From Haplomitrium mnioides (taxonomy: Eukaryota; Marchantiophyta; Haplomitriopsida; Calobryales), in contig JBNGIS010034398.1 of assembly GCA_049999725.1 (NCBI GenBank), positions 1-33,411 on the forward strand: a DNA stretch of 33,411 bases, written 5' to 3'. The notes under the pieces were generated by a model. That model worked only from the letters and a program-made list of their open reading frames with translations, was not told the origin of the DNA and did not search any database. The position numbers and the translations under genes are program-made. Shown here piece by piece: positions 32,841-33,411 of this stretch (the stretch's first letter is position 1; each line of letters starts with the position of its first letter).

Positions 32841-33411
32841 TTGATGACGATGCATAATTTCCTTGTTGTCTCCGATTATATCAACTATTATTGTTGTTGG
32901 ACCTACTATGACCTGCTTTTCCACACTCCCAACAAACTACATCATGATTGTTTTTCCTTCCACCTCTTCCACGAAAGCTTCTACTTCCTCAAAAATTTCC
33001 GCGACCTCTACTACGAGCTGTATTCTCAAAATTTTGTTGATTTTGGTTATGTTGTACATAACCTCTACCTTCACCACGTCCTCTTTGAGATCTCCTCCTG
33101 CCTCTACCATATCCTGAGTAAAAGCCCTGTGCATGCTCATTAGAACCGTTTTCTGAAGTAGGTCCACCAATGTTTCTCTCCTCTATTATCATCAAGGAGA
33201 CTAGCTCATCAAATTAGGAAGATTTTCCCGAACATAAACAGAAGTGGCAAACAGTTTCCACTTGTCATCATCCTTCAAACCATTCAATACTGCAGACACT
33301 AAATCATCATCCTCTGTAACCACTCCAATAGATCCCAATGCATCTGATGTCTCTTTTATCTTCAAGACATAATCATTCACCGACATGTTGTGTGCCTTCT
33401 TTATGTTATTC
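32841..33411 (-). pseudogene. gag: Copia-3 gag, truncated by the window end
   Basis: The capsid part reads MSVNDYVLKIKETSDALGSI and ETSDALGSIGVVTEDDDLVS, with VLNGLKDDD, in 33201-33386. A frameshift near 33205 leads to EERNIGGPTSENGSNEHAQG and an Arg/Gly-rich stretch (GRGRRRSQRGRGEGRG). The zinc knuckle at about 32905-32950 reads CWECGKAGHSRSNN: the fourth ligand Cys is absent. The N-terminus lies outside the window. Confidence 0.88.

Larger units (their letters stand above)
29188..33411 (-). mobile_element. Copia-3: Ty1/copia retrotransposon, 5' end beyond window
   Basis: The minus strand carries, from the window end leftward, gag, protease, integrase, RT, RNase H, PPT and 3' LTR. The candidate target duplication on this side is AAAAG (29183-29187), unverifiable without the other end. 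It belongs to a different copia family from Copia-1 and Copia-2. Stops and frameshifts occur about every few hundred bases. Confidence 0.93.

Overview
The window looks like repeat-rich nuclear DNA of a land plant. It is AT-rich. Nearly all recognisable coding sequence belongs to plant-type LTR retrotransposons (three Ty1/copia copies and one Ty3/gypsy chromovirus). The initiator-Met-tRNA type primer-binding site, the LTR promoters and the AT-rich introns all fit a plant. I cannot name the species. No intact cellular gene, tRNA, rRNA or CRISPR array is visible.

Region 1 (1 to about 7.6 kb) is the most unusual part. It holds two divergent, decayed, apparently intron-containing genes. On the minus strand (about 887-2547) is a DUF7869-type, transposase-like protein. 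On the plus strand (about 3986-7164) is a protein whose C-terminal half has the layout of a beta-class N4/N6 amino-DNA-methyltransferase: a DPPY-type motif first, then a motif X/I block that is frameshifted. A near-palindromic 14-mer, roughly CTATGCRYGCATAG, recurs about 15-20 times in the flanks, the divergent intergenic region and the introns of this region, and I did not see it elsewhere. I infer a possible two-gene mobile element, but its ends are not proven.

Region 2 (about 8.0-10.3 kb, continuing at 19.085-19.29 kb) is an old minus-strand gag-like gene with two degenerate zinc knuckles. Copia-1 split it. Copia-1 (10324-19079, plus strand) has two LTRs of about 275 bp, a perfect 5-bp target duplication (ATTCT), unusual TA...CA LTR ends, a leader of about 2.9 kb, and dead gag-pol with an internal duplication in the reverse transcriptase.

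Region 3 (19.3-27.5 kb) is Copia-2, a 5'-truncated relative of Copia-1. It is split at 21906 by a full-length chromovirus on the minus strand (21907-27090; LTRs of 384-395 bp about 95% alike by eye, target duplication AACTT, PBS, PPT, gag, protease, RT, RNase H, integrase, chromodomain). The chromovirus is therefore younger than Copia-2.

Region 4 (27.5-29.19 kb) is non-LTR sequence. It has a possible first exon of a nuclear gene and a tandem duplication of about 190 bp, each copy carrying a splice-acceptor-like tract. Region 5 (29188 to the window end) is the 3' part of Copia-3 on the minus strand: LTR, PPT, RNase H, RT, integrase, protease and gag, with several stops and frameshifts. Its other LTR lies outside the window.
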